This document shows positions 51,945 through 60,695 of a stretch of DNA of 64,000 nucleotides, in pieces. Positions within the stretch are counted from its first letter, which is position 1. Each line of letters begins with the position of its first letter. The DNA is taken from the NCBI RefSeq assembly GCF_014651695.1, contig NZ_BMXJ01000002.1:124001-188000 (forward strand), written 5' to 3'. This stretch comes from Nocardiopsis terrae (lineage in GTDB: Bacteria; Actinomycetota; Actinomycetes; Streptosporangiales; Streptosporangiaceae). The notes under the pieces are model-generated. The model was not told where the DNA came from, ran no database searches, and saw only the letters and a list, made by a program, of their open reading frames with translations. The translations under genes and the position numbers were made by a program.

Positions 51945-52919
51945 GTGTCCACGTCAGAGAAGTTCCAGAGTGTGTTCGTGGCGCTGGCCGCCGTGCTCGG
52001 GCTGGGGTCCGGGCTGCTGTGGCCGCTGGGTGCGACCGCGGGACACCTGGTGCTCCCCCTGCTGGTGGTGATGCTGGCGGCCGTGTTCGCGCAGGTGGAC
52101 GCCGGGCAGGCACGCCAGGTGCGCGGCGCCCGGAAGGTGGTCGCCGCCAGCCTGGTGCTGAACTTCGTCTTCACCCCCCTCTTCGCCTGGGCCCTGGGGG
52201 CCGGGCTGCTGGGCGGCTCCCCCGACCTGCGCATCGGGCTCCTCCTGCTGCTGGTCACCCCGTGTACCGACTGGTACCTGGTGTTCACCGGGCTGGCGCG
52301 CGGGCACATGGGGGCAGCGGCGGCGGTACTGCCGGTGAATCTGGTTCTGCAGTTGCTGCTGTTGCCGGTGTATGTGCTGCTGCTCGGCGGCGAGGCCGCG
52401 ATGGTCGACACCGGCACCCTGGCGGAGGCGGTTCTGCTGGTGTTGGTGGTGCCCGTGGTTCTCGCCGTGCTGCTGCGTCGGGGCGCCCGGCGCTGGCGGG
52501 GCGCGCGGTGGCGGGACCGGAGGGTCCTGCCGGTGGTGGCCGCCTCGGTCCTGCCACTGCTGTACGCGGCGGTCTTCGCGATGTTCGCCTGGCAGGCCCG
52601 CACGGTGGTGGGGCACCTGGGCGAGCTGGTGGTGCTGCTGCTCCCGCTGGCACTGTTCTTCCTGGTCATGCCGTTGGTGGCGGCGGGCACGGGCCGACTG
52701 CTCCGGCTCCCCGCCGACCAGCGGGTCACCCTCACCATGACCTCGGTGGCCCGCAACTCGCCGGTGGCGCTGGCGGTCGCCGTGGCCGCGTTCCCGGACC
52801 GCCCGCTCATCGCCCTCGCCCTGGTGGCGGGGCCGCTACTGGAACTGCCGCTGCTCGCGGCCCTGAGCCAGATCGTGCGGGTACGCGACCCCGGGTCCGG
52901 CACGGGCCCGCGTTCCTGA
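51945..52919 (+). CDS. Bile acid:sodium symporter/ACR3-like transporter
   Basis: 324 residues from a GTG at 51945 (GGGAAG upstream). About ten membrane helices in the BASS/ACR3 fold. TPCTDWYLVFTGLARGH corresponds to the ACR3 motif that carries the key Cys for arsenite transport, though no arsR or arsC lies nearby. MTSVARNSPVALAVAVAAFPD matches the crossover helix of the family. It may export arsenite or transport an organic anion; context does not decide. Confidence 0.85.
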   Translation: MSTSEKFQSVFVALAAVLGLGSGLLWPLGATAGHLVLPLLVVMLAAVFAQVDAGQARQVRGARKVVAASLVLNFVFTPLFAWALGAGLLGGSPDLRIGLLLLLVTPCTDWYLVFTGLARGHMGAAAAVLPVNLVLQLLLLPVYVLLLGGEAAMVDTGTLAEAVLLVLVVPVVLAVLLRRGARRWRGARWRDRRVLPVVAASVLPLLYAAVFAMFAWQARTVVGHLGELVVLLLPLALFFLVMPLVAAGTGRLLRLPADQRVTLTMTSVARNSPVALAVAVAAFPDRPLIALALVAGPLLELPLLAALSQIVRVRDPGSGTGPRS

Positions 52920-53009
52920 CCCCCGCCCCTCCGGCCGCTTTCCTGCGGGCCCGTCTTCCTGACGGGCCCGTTCCGGAAACCGTCGGGACACCGTCCTAGG
53001 CTCTCCTCC

Positions 53010-53804
53010 ATGACGAGCCACGCACAGCACTACCTCTCGGGCAGGCACGAGGAGGTCTGGGCCGACCTGGGCGCGTTGGGCCAGGTCCCCGACCACCTGC
53101 GCGAGGACGTCCGGGAGGTTGCCGACCTGACGATGGCCCGGGTGGCCGCCCACGTGTCCCGGCTCGCCGAGTCCCTGCCCGAGCTGGGGTTCGAGCCCTC
53201 CGGCGGGTTCCCCTTCCACACACCGCCCGGTCCGGACGCCCGGGCGGAGACGGCCGCACTCGCCGAGGAGATCGGGGGTGTGCCCGCCGCGTTGGCCGCG
53301 TACCTGAGCACGGTCGGGGAGGTCGGTCTGACCGGGGACTGGCCGGAGATCGGGCTGCACTACCACTCGGTCCCGACCTGGACGGAGGAGACCGATTTCT
53401 CCCCGGTTACCGGATCACCGGACCCTCTCTGCCTGCCCGGGATCGACCACCTGCGCTTCTGGGTGGAGGAGTGCCTCCGGGCCCCGGACGAGGACGAGGG
53501 GGTCCCTGGGGCCGAGGACACCCGGAACACCATCGCAAGAACTCGGCCAGTCAGTGCCGTGACCAGCTTCGACCTGGCACCGGACGAACTCCACAAGGCC
53601 AACGTCAGCGGCGGCACCCACGACGTCCTGCTGCCCGACGCCTCGGCGGATCCGGTCCTGATCGGCGTCCGGGGGCGCCCCGGGGTCACCCTGGTGGAGT
53701 ACCTGCGCGCCGTGGTCGCACACGGCGGGTTCCCCGGGTGGGAGCTCAACGGGCTGCCCCTTCCGGAACCGCTGCGCGCACTCGCCGCCGCCCCCGACTT
53801 CTGA
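53010..53804 (+). CDS. Unknown soluble protein
   Basis: 264 residues. Begins MTSHAQHYLSGRHEEVWADLGALGQ, then a helical repeat-like segment (VADLTMARVAAHVSRLAESLPELGFEP). The second half is acidic, with LHYHSVPTWTEE, IDHLRFWVEECL and GVTLVEYLRAVVAHGGFPGW. Similar proteins of unknown function exist in other actinomycetes, as far as I recall; I cannot name a domain. A TAGGCT -10-like box lies just upstream, so the transcript is leaderless or nearly so. Confidence 0.65.
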   Translation: MTSHAQHYLSGRHEEVWADLGALGQVPDHLREDVREVADLTMARVAAHVSRLAESLPELGFEPSGGFPFHTPPGPDARAETAALAEEIGGVPAALAAYLSTVGEVGLTGDWPEIGLHYHSVPTWTEETDFSPVTGSPDPLCLPGIDHLRFWVEECLRAPDEDEGVPGAEDTRNTIARTRPVSAVTSFDLAPDELHKANVSGGTHDVLLPDASADPVLIGVRGRPGVTLVEYLRAVVAHGGFPGWELNGLPLPEPLRALAAAPDF

Positions 53805-54014
53805 GACCTCGATCCGGGCCGGTGAAGAGCGCCGCCTCCAGCAATCCCCAGGGCGAGGAGTTCGGGGAGACAGTCCCGGGTCATGCTCCGCGCCGCGAGA
53901 ACCACGCTGATCCGCCCCGCGCCCGGCGTCCCCGGGGCGGGTGCCGCCGGGCGGAAACGGGTAACGGGCAAGGGTGGGCATCACCCCCCAGCCCCCTCAC
54001 CCCCCGGGAGCCCT

Positions 54015-54659
54015 GTGAAGCTGTACGCCGACACTCCGGTCCGCGCCTGCCTCCAACTCGTCTGCGACCTCGCCGCGCTCGTCTGGGCGTTCGTGTGGAT
54101 CCACGCGGCCCTGGCCCTGCGTGAGACCCTCCTGTCCCTGAACCGTCCGGGCGAGCTCATGTCCAGCACCGGGGCGGGACTGACCGAGCACATGGACACC
54201 GCCGCCGAGAACGTCCGGCAGGTCCCCCTCGCCGGAGAGGCCCTGGCCGCCCCCTTCACCGGCCTCAGCGGGACCGGCGAGTCCCTCAGCGCCGCGGGGG
54301 ACTCCTTCCAGGACTCCGTGGGCACGCTCGCCCTCACCCTGCCGCTGCTCGTGGCCGCCCTTCCGCTGTTCCTGCTCGCCGCCACCTGGCTGCCCGCCCG
54401 CGCCCGCTGGATCGTCCGCGCCACCGGAACGGTACGGCTCCGCGCGCTGGCCCCCGAGGCGCGTACCCGGCTGCTGGCGCTGCGCGCCCTGTCCGGCGCC
54501 CCCGCCGCCGGGTTGGCGGCGGTGCACGAGGACCCCGCCGGGGCCTGGCAGGAGAACGACCGGACGGTGGTGGCGGAACTGGCCGCGCTGGAGCTGCGGC
54601 GCCTGGGCCTGCGCCCGAAGGCCCGGAACGGAAGGCCTGTGTTCACTCGACGCGGATGA
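54015..54659 (+). CDS. Membrane protein of unknown function
   Basis: 214 residues from a GTG at 54015 with GGGAG upstream. Two hydrophobic segments (about 10-34 and 108-132) flank an extracytoplasmic Gly/Ser/Thr/Glu-rich loop. The C-terminal cytoplasmic part is Ala/Arg-rich and helical. No recognised domain. Its last 17 bases overlap the end of the convergent response-regulator gene. Confidence 0.65.
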   Translation: MKLYADTPVRACLQLVCDLAALVWAFVWIHAALALRETLLSLNRPGELMSSTGAGLTEHMDTAAENVRQVPLAGEALAAPFTGLSGTGESLSAAGDSFQDSVGTLALTLPLLVAALPLFLLAATWLPARARWIVRATGTVRLRALAPEARTRLLALRALSGAPAAGLAAVHEDPAGAWQENDRTVVAELAALELRRLGLRPKARNGRPVFTRRG

Positions 54660-55299
54660 GGCCGCGTTGCAGGGCCGTGGTGATGGCCGCGGTGCGGTTG
54701 TCCACCCCGAGCTTGTCGAACACGTGCACCAGGTGGGTCTTGACCGTGGCCTCGCTGATGAACAGCTCGCGGGAGATCGCCCGGTTGGACAGCCCCCTGG
54801 CCAGCAGGCCGAGGATCTCCAGTTCGCGTCCGCTCAGCGCCGGGTGCGGTGAACGGAGCCGGGCCATGAGCCGGTTCGCGACGTCGGGGGCGAGCGCGGT
54901 CTGCCCGCGCGCGGCCGCGTGCACCGCCTCGCACAGCTGGTCCGGCGGTGCGTCCTTGAGCATGTAGCCGGTGGCGCCCGCCTCGACCGCGGCGAGGATG
55001 TCGGCGTCGGTGTCGTAGGTGGTCAGGACCAGGACCGGCGGCGGGGAGTCGAGTTCGGTGATGCGCCGGATCGCGGTGACCCCGTCCATGCCGGCGCCCA
55101 TCCGCAGGTCCATCAGCACGACGTCGACCTCCGTCCGGCCGCCGCCCGGTCCCCCGGTGAGTACGTCCAGGGCGGCCCGGCCGTCGGCGGCCTCCGCCAC
55201 CACGTCCATGTCGGGGCGTTCGGCGAACATCGCCTTGAGTCCGTGGCGGACCACCGGGTGGTCGTCCACCAGCAGGATGCGCAGGGGGCTGTCGGTCAC
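54643..55299 (-). CDS. NarL/LuxR-type response regulator
   Basis: 218 residues from a GTG at 55299. Receiver domain (about 5-130) with DDHPVVRHGL and the phosphoacceptor Asp in VVLMDLRMG. The LuxR HTH (about 150-212) reads LSGRELEILGLLARGLSNRAISRELFISEATVKTHLVHVFDKL. Partner of the histidine kinase whose stop it overlaps (GTGA). Confidence 0.93.
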   Translation of the reverse strand: MTDSPLRILLVDDHPVVRHGLKAMFAERPDMDVVAEAADGRAALDVLTGGPGGGRTEVDVVLMDLRMGAGMDGVTAIRRITELDSPPPVLVLTTYDTDADILAAVEAGATGYMLKDAPPDQLCEAVHAAARGQTALAPDVANRLMARLRSPHPALSGRELEILGLLARGLSNRAISRELFISEATVKTHLVHVFDKLGVDNRTAAITTALQRGLIRVE

Positions 55300-56531
55300 C
55301 GGGACTCCTCCGGGGTCAGGGGCAGTCGGACGGCCACCGCGGTGCCCTCGCCCGGCGCGGACTCCACCTGCAGGTCCCCGCCCAGAGCGGCCACGCGCTC
55401 GCGCAGTGAGGCGATCCCGTAACCGGTGCCGTCCTGGCGCGGGCGGAGCCGTTCGGGCACGAAACCCTCCCCGTCGTCGTACACGTCCAGGGTGACCTCC
55501 TCCCCCAGGTAGCCGAGGGTGACCACGGCGGTGGTGGCGCGGGCGTGCGCGGTGACGTTGGCGAGGCTGGCCTGGGCGGCGCGCAGCAGCGCGACCTCGT
55601 AGCCGGAGGGGAGTTCGGCCGGGGTGCCGTCGGTGCGGAACCGGCAGTCGAGACCCCCGGTGCGGCCCACCCGTTCGCACAGCCGCCGCAGGGCGTCAGG
55701 CAGATTGGCCCCGGTCAGCGAGGGCGGGGCCAGGTCCCGGACGAACCTGCGCGCCTCGGCGAGGTTGGCGGAGGCGCTCTCCCGGGCCTCGGCGACACGG
55801 GTGGCCGCGAGACCGGGGTCCTTCGGCAGGGCGCTCTCCGCGGTGCGCAACAGCAGCACGATGCTGGACAGGCCCTGGGCGAGGGTGTCGTGGATCTCCC
55901 GGGCCAGGCGTTCGCGTTCGTCGAGCACCCCCGTGCGGCGCTGGGCGGCGGCGAGTTCGTCACGGGTCCGGGTGAGGGTGTCGATGAGTTCCCGGCTCCG
56001 TTCGCTCTCCCGGTCCAGCGCCGTGTAACCGGCGGCGATGGCCACCGCGAACACCGCTCCGAGCACCGGCCCGAGGACCATTCCCGCGGTGAGGGCCCCG
56101 CCGTGCAGGACCTGGCCCAGGACGGCGGCGGCGGTGATGACCACGACCGCGGCCACCGAGTGGAGCCCGCGCAGCAGGTGCAGGTGCAGGAAGTACAGCG
56201 GGAAGGCCAGCCACACGAAGTCCGGGGCCGCCCAGGACAGGAGGGCCCACAGCAGGGTGACCGCGGCGAGCCACACCAGGGAGCGGGTCCGGTGCACGTC
56301 GTGCCGGGCGGCCAGCGCCCCGGCGCAGTAGACCGCGGCGAGCAGAGCGGCCCCGCAGCCGACAGCCCAGTGCGTCCACTGCGGGTGGGCGGCGGCCGGG
56401 CCGGTGAGAGCGTACCGGGCGGTGCCGACCCCGAGCAGGAACAGGAAGCAGGCGTGCAGGAGCAGACGCAGCACCCGGAGCACCGTCACCACACCGGGCA
56501 GTTCGGGCGCCCACCCCCTTCCGTACCGCAT
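55296..56531 (-). CDS. Sensor histidine kinase (NarL-type, HisKA_3)
   Basis: 411 residues. About six N-terminal membrane helices (residues 15-170) with no large extracellular loop, suggesting intramembrane sensing. The HisKA_3 dimerisation box RERLAREIHDTLAQGLSSIV carries the phosphorylated His. The ATPase domain ends in DDGEGFVPERL and GTGYGIASLRERVAALGG. Divergent from an ABC exporter pair, the common arrangement in which the two-component system senses a compound that the exporter handles. Confidence 0.92.
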   Translation of the reverse strand: MRYGRGWAPELPGVVTVLRVLRLLLHACFLFLLGVGTARYALTGPAAAHPQWTHWAVGCGAALLAAVYCAGALAARHDVHRTRSLVWLAAVTLLWALLSWAAPDFVWLAFPLYFLHLHLLRGLHSVAAVVVITAAAVLGQVLHGGALTAGMVLGPVLGAVFAVAIAAGYTALDRESERSRELIDTLTRTRDELAAAQRRTGVLDERERLAREIHDTLAQGLSSIVLLLRTAESALPKDPGLAATRVAEARESASANLAEARRFVRDLAPPSLTGANLPDALRRLCERVGRTGGLDCRFRTDGTPAELPSGYEVALLRAAQASLANVTAHARATTAVVTLGYLGEEVTLDVYDDGEGFVPERLRPRQDGTGYGIASLRERVAALGGDLQVESAPGEGTAVAVRLPLTPEESR

Positions 56532-56699
56532 CAGTGCAGCTTATGACGGTACGGGTGACCGGGTCATCAACCGTTCGATGGAGTCCGCGCTCCACCCCGC
56601 CGCCCCCGGGAACGCTCCGTTCGCCCGATGACGGCGGCCCCGGAGCGGACGAGGCTGGAGGCACGCATCCACCGAGTGTCCACCGAAAGGAGGGCCGCC

Positions 56700-57797
56700 G
56701 TGTTCGTCGCCCTTCGTGACATCCGCTTCTCCAAGGGGCGGTTCGCGCTGATGGGCTCCGTCGTCGCCCTCATCACCCTGCTCATCGTGCTGCTGTCCGG
56801 GTTGACGGCGGGGTTGGCCGACCAGTCCACGTCAGCGGTCGGGAACCTGCCCGCCAGCCGCATCGCCTTCGGCACGTCCGGTGACGGCGACCCCGAGGAG
56901 TCCTACGCCGACAGCACCGTCACCCGGGCCCAACTCGACGCCTGGTCCGCCGCCGAGGGGGTGGAGTGGGCCGAACCGGTCGGCGTGACCCGGAGCCGGA
57001 TCGAAATCGACGGCGGCGAAGGGGCCGCCATCGCGCTGTTCGGGGTGGTCCCCGGCGGCCGCCTGGCACCCGGGGGTCTGGGTGCCGACGGCGGTCTGGT
57101 CGTCAGCGAGGAGATCGCCGAGGACCTCGGCGTCGCCGAGGGCGACACGGTGACCGTCGCCGGCACCGAGCTGACCGTCGACGCCCTCGCCCCAACCGAG
57201 CACTACAGCCACACCCCGGCGGTGTGGACCGGCATCGGAACCTGGCAGGAGCTCGACCCCCGGGTGCGGCACGCCGAGGGCGAGGACGCGCCGATCGCCA
57301 ACGTGGTCGCCTCATCCGTCGGGCCGGAGGAAGCGGCCGGTGCCGCGGACGAGGCGGCGGGCACCGTCTCCACCACCCTGTCCGGCAGCCTCCGGGCGAT
57401 CGGTTCGTTCTCCTCGGAGAACAGCTCCCTGGTCGCCATGCAGGGTTTCCTCTACGCGATCTCCGCCCTGGTCATCGGGGCGTTCCTGACCGTGTGGACG
57501 ATCCAGCGCAGCGGGGACGTCGCGATCCTCAAGGCGCTCGGCGGCTCCACCCGCTACCTGTTGCGCGACGCCCTGGCCCAGGCCCTGATCGTGCTGCTCC
57601 TGGGCACCGCCGCGGGCGGCGCCGCGGGCGTGGGGCTGGGCGCCCTGGCCGGTTCCGCCCTGCCGTTCTCGCTGACCGCGGCCACCACCCTGGGCCCGGT
57701 CGCCGCCATGGTCGTGCTGGGCATGCTCGGCGCGGTCCTGGCCGTGCGCCGTATCACCTCCGTTGACCCGCTGACCGCCCTGGGAGGCGTCCGATGA
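56700..57797 (+). CDS. FtsX-like ABC transporter permease (MacB/LolC type)
   Basis: 365 residues from a GTG at 56700, chosen for the AAAGGAGG site six bases before; a longer start at 56628 has no such site. One N-terminal helix (about 15-40), a large extracytoplasmic domain (about 45-255), then three helices with VAILKALGGSTRYLLRDALAQALI, the FtsX hallmark. It probably exports or resists an antimicrobial, or acts in envelope stress, together with the ATPase that follows (ATGA overlap). Confidence 0.9.
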   Translation: MFVALRDIRFSKGRFALMGSVVALITLLIVLLSGLTAGLADQSTSAVGNLPASRIAFGTSGDGDPEESYADSTVTRAQLDAWSAAEGVEWAEPVGVTRSRIEIDGGEGAAIALFGVVPGGRLAPGGLGADGGLVVSEEIAEDLGVAEGDTVTVAGTELTVDALAPTEHYSHTPAVWTGIGTWQELDPRVRHAEGEDAPIANVVASSVGPEEAAGAADEAAGTVSTTLSGSLRAIGSFSSENSSLVAMQGFLYAISALVIGAFLTVWTIQRSGDVAILKALGGSTRYLLRDALAQALIVLLLGTAAGGAAGVGLGALAGSALPFSLTAATTLGPVAAMVVLGMLGAVLAVRRITSVDPLTALGGVR

Positions 57798-58474
57798 GCC
57801 TGGAACTGAGCAACGTGACCCTGACCTACCCCGACGGCGACGGGGTGGTGACCGCCCTGGACCGCGTGTCGGTGCGGGTGGCCCCCGGGGAGGTGACGGC
57901 CGTGGTCGGCCCGTCCGGGTCGGGCAAGTCGAGCCTGCTGGCGGTGGCCGCGACCCTCATCCGGCCGGACTCGGGCACGGTGCGCGTCGGCGGTACGGAC
58001 ACGCTGGGGCTGCGCCCCCGGGAGACGGCCGAACTCCGCCTGGCCGAGGTGGGCATCGTCTTCCAGCAGCCGAACCTGATCAGCTCGCTGACCGCGGTGG
58101 AGCAACTGGTGGTCACCGGGCACATGCGGTCCCGTCCGGTGCGCGAGGCGCGGGCCTCCGCGATGGAGACCCTGGCCGCGGTGGGGCTCTCCGGGAAGGA
58201 GCACCGGCGCCCGCACCAGTTGTCCGGGGGCGAGCGCCAGCGGGTGAACATCGCCCGGGCGCTGGCGGGGCGGCCGAGCGCTCTGTTGGTGGACGAGCCG
58301 ACGGCGGCGCTGGACCACGACCGGGGCGCACGGGTCATGGAGCTGGTCGGGGAGGCGACACGGACGTTCGGTGTGGCGACGCTGCTGGTCACGCACGACA
58401 CCGAGCACCTCGGTGCGGCCGGGCGGGTGCTGGAGATGCGCGACGGCCGCCTGGGCGCCCCGGCGCCCGCCTGA
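57794..58474 (+). CDS. ABC transporter ATP-binding protein (MacB/LolD type)
   Basis: 226 residues. Walker A VVGPSGSGKSSLL, Q-loop IVFQQPNLISSLT, signature LSGGERQRVNIARAL, Walker B LLVDEPTAALD, and the H-loop in LLVTHDTEH. Length and motifs fit LolD/MacB-type ATPases that energise FtsX-like permeases. Confidence 0.93.
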   Translation: MSLELSNVTLTYPDGDGVVTALDRVSVRVAPGEVTAVVGPSGSGKSSLLAVAATLIRPDSGTVRVGGTDTLGLRPRETAELRLAEVGIVFQQPNLISSLTAVEQLVVTGHMRSRPVREARASAMETLAAVGLSGKEHRRPHQLSGGERQRVNIARALAGRPSALLVDEPTAALDHDRGARVMELVGEATRTFGVATLLVTHDTEHLGAAGRVLEMRDGRLGAPAPA

Positions 58475-58566
58475 GGTCGGCGCCGGGCCCGTCCCCCGGC
58501 TCGCACCGGCAACGTTTCCGGTCAGCCCGCTAGGCTGGGAGGCAGCCCAGCCCCTTGGAGCGTCCC

Positions 58567-58767
58567 ATGTGCCAGGCAGCGCGACCCGAGTCCGACCTCC
58601 CCGCCCGTGACACCTCCGGTTCCGCCCCCGCGCGCCCGTCGCCCGGGCGGGAACCGGCCGGGGCAGCGGAAACCCGGAAGGGTCGGGGCGCACGCCTGCG
58701 GGGCGGGCGGAACCGCTCCGACCAGTCCTTCCCCGACCCCGGGGCTTATCCTCCCCAAGACCGTTGA
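58567..58767 (+). CDS. Possible 66-residue polar protein
   Basis: A frame from the ATG at 58567 has GGAG five to nine bases upstream and a TAGGCT -10-like box at about 58531. The product is Arg/Pro/Gly-rich, without hydrophobic segments or known domain. It could be a real small gene or chance; the low-complexity content makes me doubtful. Confidence 0.25.
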   Translation: MCQAARPESDLPARDTSGSAPARPSPGREPAGAAETRKGRGARLRGGRNRSDQSFPDPGAYPPQDR

Positions 58768-58780
58768 CCCGGAAAGCAAC

Positions 58781-58805
58781 AGGCCCGCACCGTGGGTGCG
58801 GGCCT
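58781..58805. terminator. Strong hairpin terminator
   Basis: AGGCCCGCACC and GGTGCGGGCCT form a perfect 11-bp stem with a 3-base loop. On the minus strand it is followed by GTTGCTTTCC, so it best serves the AT-rich small gene ending at 58826. Confidence 0.65.
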
Positions 58806-58825
58806 CAGCCGTCGGCGCCTGGGAG

Positions 58826-59101
58826 CTAGCACCGGAAAATAATGGGCAGCGACAACCAACTGTCAGCGAACCTCATGATGCCGTCGAACAGGTTCTTGCT
58901 CTTATCCACCTGCACCACCACCTTTCGCAGGAAGGCCTTAACCGGCCCCTCCTTGGCCGATTTATTACTCAAGGCTAAAGTGATAACAAAGGTCACAACA
59001 TAGATAATAAAGTGAATGACGACTACGAGTTCGGCCGGGATTGAGCCGGCAAAAACTGCCCCGACTTTGGGGTCCCAAATGATGCCAACCCCGAAGCGCC
59101 A
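58826..59101 (-). pseudogene. AT-rich frame for a small membrane protein, start unclear or frameshifted
   Basis: A 91-codon open frame with codon use unlike the rest of the window (TTT, ATT, TTA, GTT, AAT). It reads VGIIWDPKVGAVFAGSIPAE, a membrane helix LVVVIHFIIYVVTFVITLAL, then the polar SNKSAKEGPVKAFLRKVVVQ and a C-terminal LFDGIMRFADSWLSLPIIFRC. No ATG, GTG or TTG starts it; a TGA precedes the first codon. Adding one base to the G4 run at 59089-59092 would join it to an ATG at 59109 (MGDGASGVGIIW), and removing one would join it to an ATG at 59102 (MALRVGIIW). It may therefore be a frameshifted gene, a programmed frameshift, a sequencing error, or use a rare ATT/ATC start. A terminator follows. 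Family not recognised; foreign origin is likely. Confidence 0.55.
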
Positions 59102-59150
59102 TCACCCATTCCCCGACCCCGGGGCCCCGCGCGGCGCGGACCGCTGAACA

Positions 59151-59183
59151 GCGCCCCGGCCACGGCTCCGGTACCCGGGGCGC
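59151..59183 (-). terminator. Terminator of the pxpABC operon
   Basis: GCGCCCCGG and CCGGGGCGC form a 9-bp stem with a 15-base loop just past the pxpC stop. It also implies that the AT-rich small gene downstream needs its own promoter or read-through. Confidence 0.55.
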
Positions 59184-59189
59184 CCCTGC

Positions 59190-60059
59190 TCAGAGCACGA
59201 AGCGGATCCGTGTCCCCGGGCGGGCCTGGGCGGCCCGGGGCAGGTCGGCGGAGCAGACCACCGCGATGACCGGGTAGCCGCCGGTGACCGGGTGGTCGGC
59301 GAGGAACAGCACCGGTTCGCCGTCCGGGGGGACCTGGAGCGACCCGGCGACCATGCCCTCGCTGGGGAGTTCGCCCTCGCGGGCCCGTTCCAGGGCCGGT
59401 CCGGCCAGGCGGGCGCCCACCCGGTCGCTGCGCGGGGTCACCTCGTAGTCCCCGGACAGCAGGGCGGTGCGGGCCCGTTCGGTGAACCAGTCCTCTCGGG
59501 GACCGAGTTCGACCCGCAGTTCCACCCGGTCGCCGCCGACCGGCCCGACGGGGGCGTGGTCCAGGTTCGGGAAGGCGGCGGGGGCCGGTCCGACCGGCAG
59601 TACGTCCCCGGCCACGGGGACTTCGGGGCCGAGCCCGGCGAGCACGTCGGTGCTGCGTGAGCCCAGCACGGGCGGTACGTCCACTCCCCCGCGTACGCCC
59701 AGGTAGGAACGGAGCCCCCGTTCGGGGGCGCCCAGGGTGAGCTCGGCTCCGTCGGGCAGGTGCAGGACCTCGTTGGCCGCCGCGCCGCCCCCGTCCACCC
59801 GGACCGGTACCCGGGCTCCGGTCACCGTGACGGTGACCGTGCCGTGCGCCCGGACCCGCAGTCCGCCGAGCGTCACCTCCAGGGCAGCGGCGCCCGGGGG
59901 GTTGGCCAGGAGCCGGTTGGCGAGCGCGTAGGAGTCGGGGTCGGCCGCGCCGGAGCGGCCCACGCCGAGGGCGGCGTGGCCGAACCGGCCCGCGTCCTGC
60001 ACGGTGGTCATCGGCCCGGTCGCCAGGACCTCCAGCGCGCTCCCGTCCGTGCCGCTCAC
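59190..60059 (-). CDS. pxpC: 5-oxoprolinase subunit C (biotin-dependent carboxyltransferase-like)
   Basis: 289 residues from a GTG at 60059, overlapping the pxpB stop (GTGA). Family hallmarks: TTVQDAGRFGHAALGVGRSGAADPDSYALAN near the start, YLGVRGGVDVPPVLGSRSTD, and DHPVTGGYPVIAVV near the C-terminus. With PxpA and PxpB it hydrolyses 5-oxoproline to glutamate at the cost of ATP, clearing this damage product. Confidence 0.92.
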   Translation of the reverse strand: MSGTDGSALEVLATGPMTTVQDAGRFGHAALGVGRSGAADPDSYALANRLLANPPGAAALEVTLGGLRVRAHGTVTVTVTGARVPVRVDGGGAAANEVLHLPDGAELTLGAPERGLRSYLGVRGGVDVPPVLGSRSTDVLAGLGPEVPVAGDVLPVGPAPAAFPNLDHAPVGPVGGDRVELRVELGPREDWFTERARTALLSGDYEVTPRSDRVGARLAGPALERAREGELPSEGMVAGSLQVPPDGEPVLFLADHPVTGGYPVIAVVCSADLPRAAQARPGTRIRFVL

Positions 60060-60667
60060 GCGACCTCCTCGAAGCGCACCCGGACGCCGGGCCGCAGAAG
60101 GCCGGGCGGGTCCCGGTCCAGGTCCCAGGTCACGGTGTCGGTGCGGCCGAGCAGCTGCCACCCTCCGGGGGAGCTGCGCGGGTAGACACCGGTGAACTCC
60201 CCCGCCAGCGCCACGGACCCCCGGGGGACCCGGGTGCGGGCCTCGCCCCGGCGGGGTACGCGCAGGCGGGGGTCGTCACCGACCAGGTAGCCGAAGCCGG
60301 GGGCGAACCCGCAGAACGCGACGGTCCAGGTCGCCGCGGTGTGAGCGCGGACGACCCCGCGCGGGCTGAGTCCGGTGAGTTCGGCGACGTCGGTGAGGTC
60401 CTCGCCGTCGTAGTGGACGCCGATGGTGACGGTGTCCCCGCTCCTGAGGTGGGTCTCGGTGGTCAGGGGGAGTCCGGTGACGGCCGCGGCGACCCCGGCC
60501 GGGTCGGTCCCGGGTTCCAGACGCAGCAGGACGGTGCGGGCGGCCGGCACGACGTCCGCGACGCCCGGCAACGGGTCCGCTTCCAGGGCGGCGCCCAGGG
60601 CGATGACCTGGTCGAGGTCGGCGACCTCCACCAGTATCCCGGTGTCTGCGCACTTCAGGACGCGCAC
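60056..60667 (-). CDS. pxpB: 5-oxoprolinase subunit B
   Basis: 203 residues from a GTG at 60667 with GGAG seven bases upstream; the frame further upstream is an antisense shadow of pxpA. Motifs: LKCADTGILVEVADL, the DYDGEDL-like HYDGEDLTDVAELTGLSP, AFCGFAPGFGYL, and RVPRGSVALAGEFTGVYP. Cytoplasmic partner of PxpC. Confidence 0.92.
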   Translation of the reverse strand: MRVLKCADTGILVEVADLDQVIALGAALEADPLPGVADVVPAARTVLLRLEPGTDPAGVAAAVTGLPLTTETHLRSGDTVTIGVHYDGEDLTDVAELTGLSPRGVVRAHTAATWTVAFCGFAPGFGYLVGDDPRLRVPRRGEARTRVPRGSVALAGEFTGVYPRSSPGGWQLLGRTDTVTWDLDRDPPGLLRPGVRVRFEEVA

Positions 60668-60695
60668 GTACGGCTCCAGATCGGGTCGGGTTCGG

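Noticed and set aside
51945..52919. Arsenic-resistance operon
   Set aside because: The transporter has an ACR3-like motif, but no arsR, arsC or arsenic-type operator is nearby.
58826..59101. Assembly contamination as the explanation for the AT-rich island
   Set aside because: It is smoothly embedded between a GC-rich terminator and the pxpC terminator without abrupt vector-like sequence. I cannot exclude it fully but have no positive sign.
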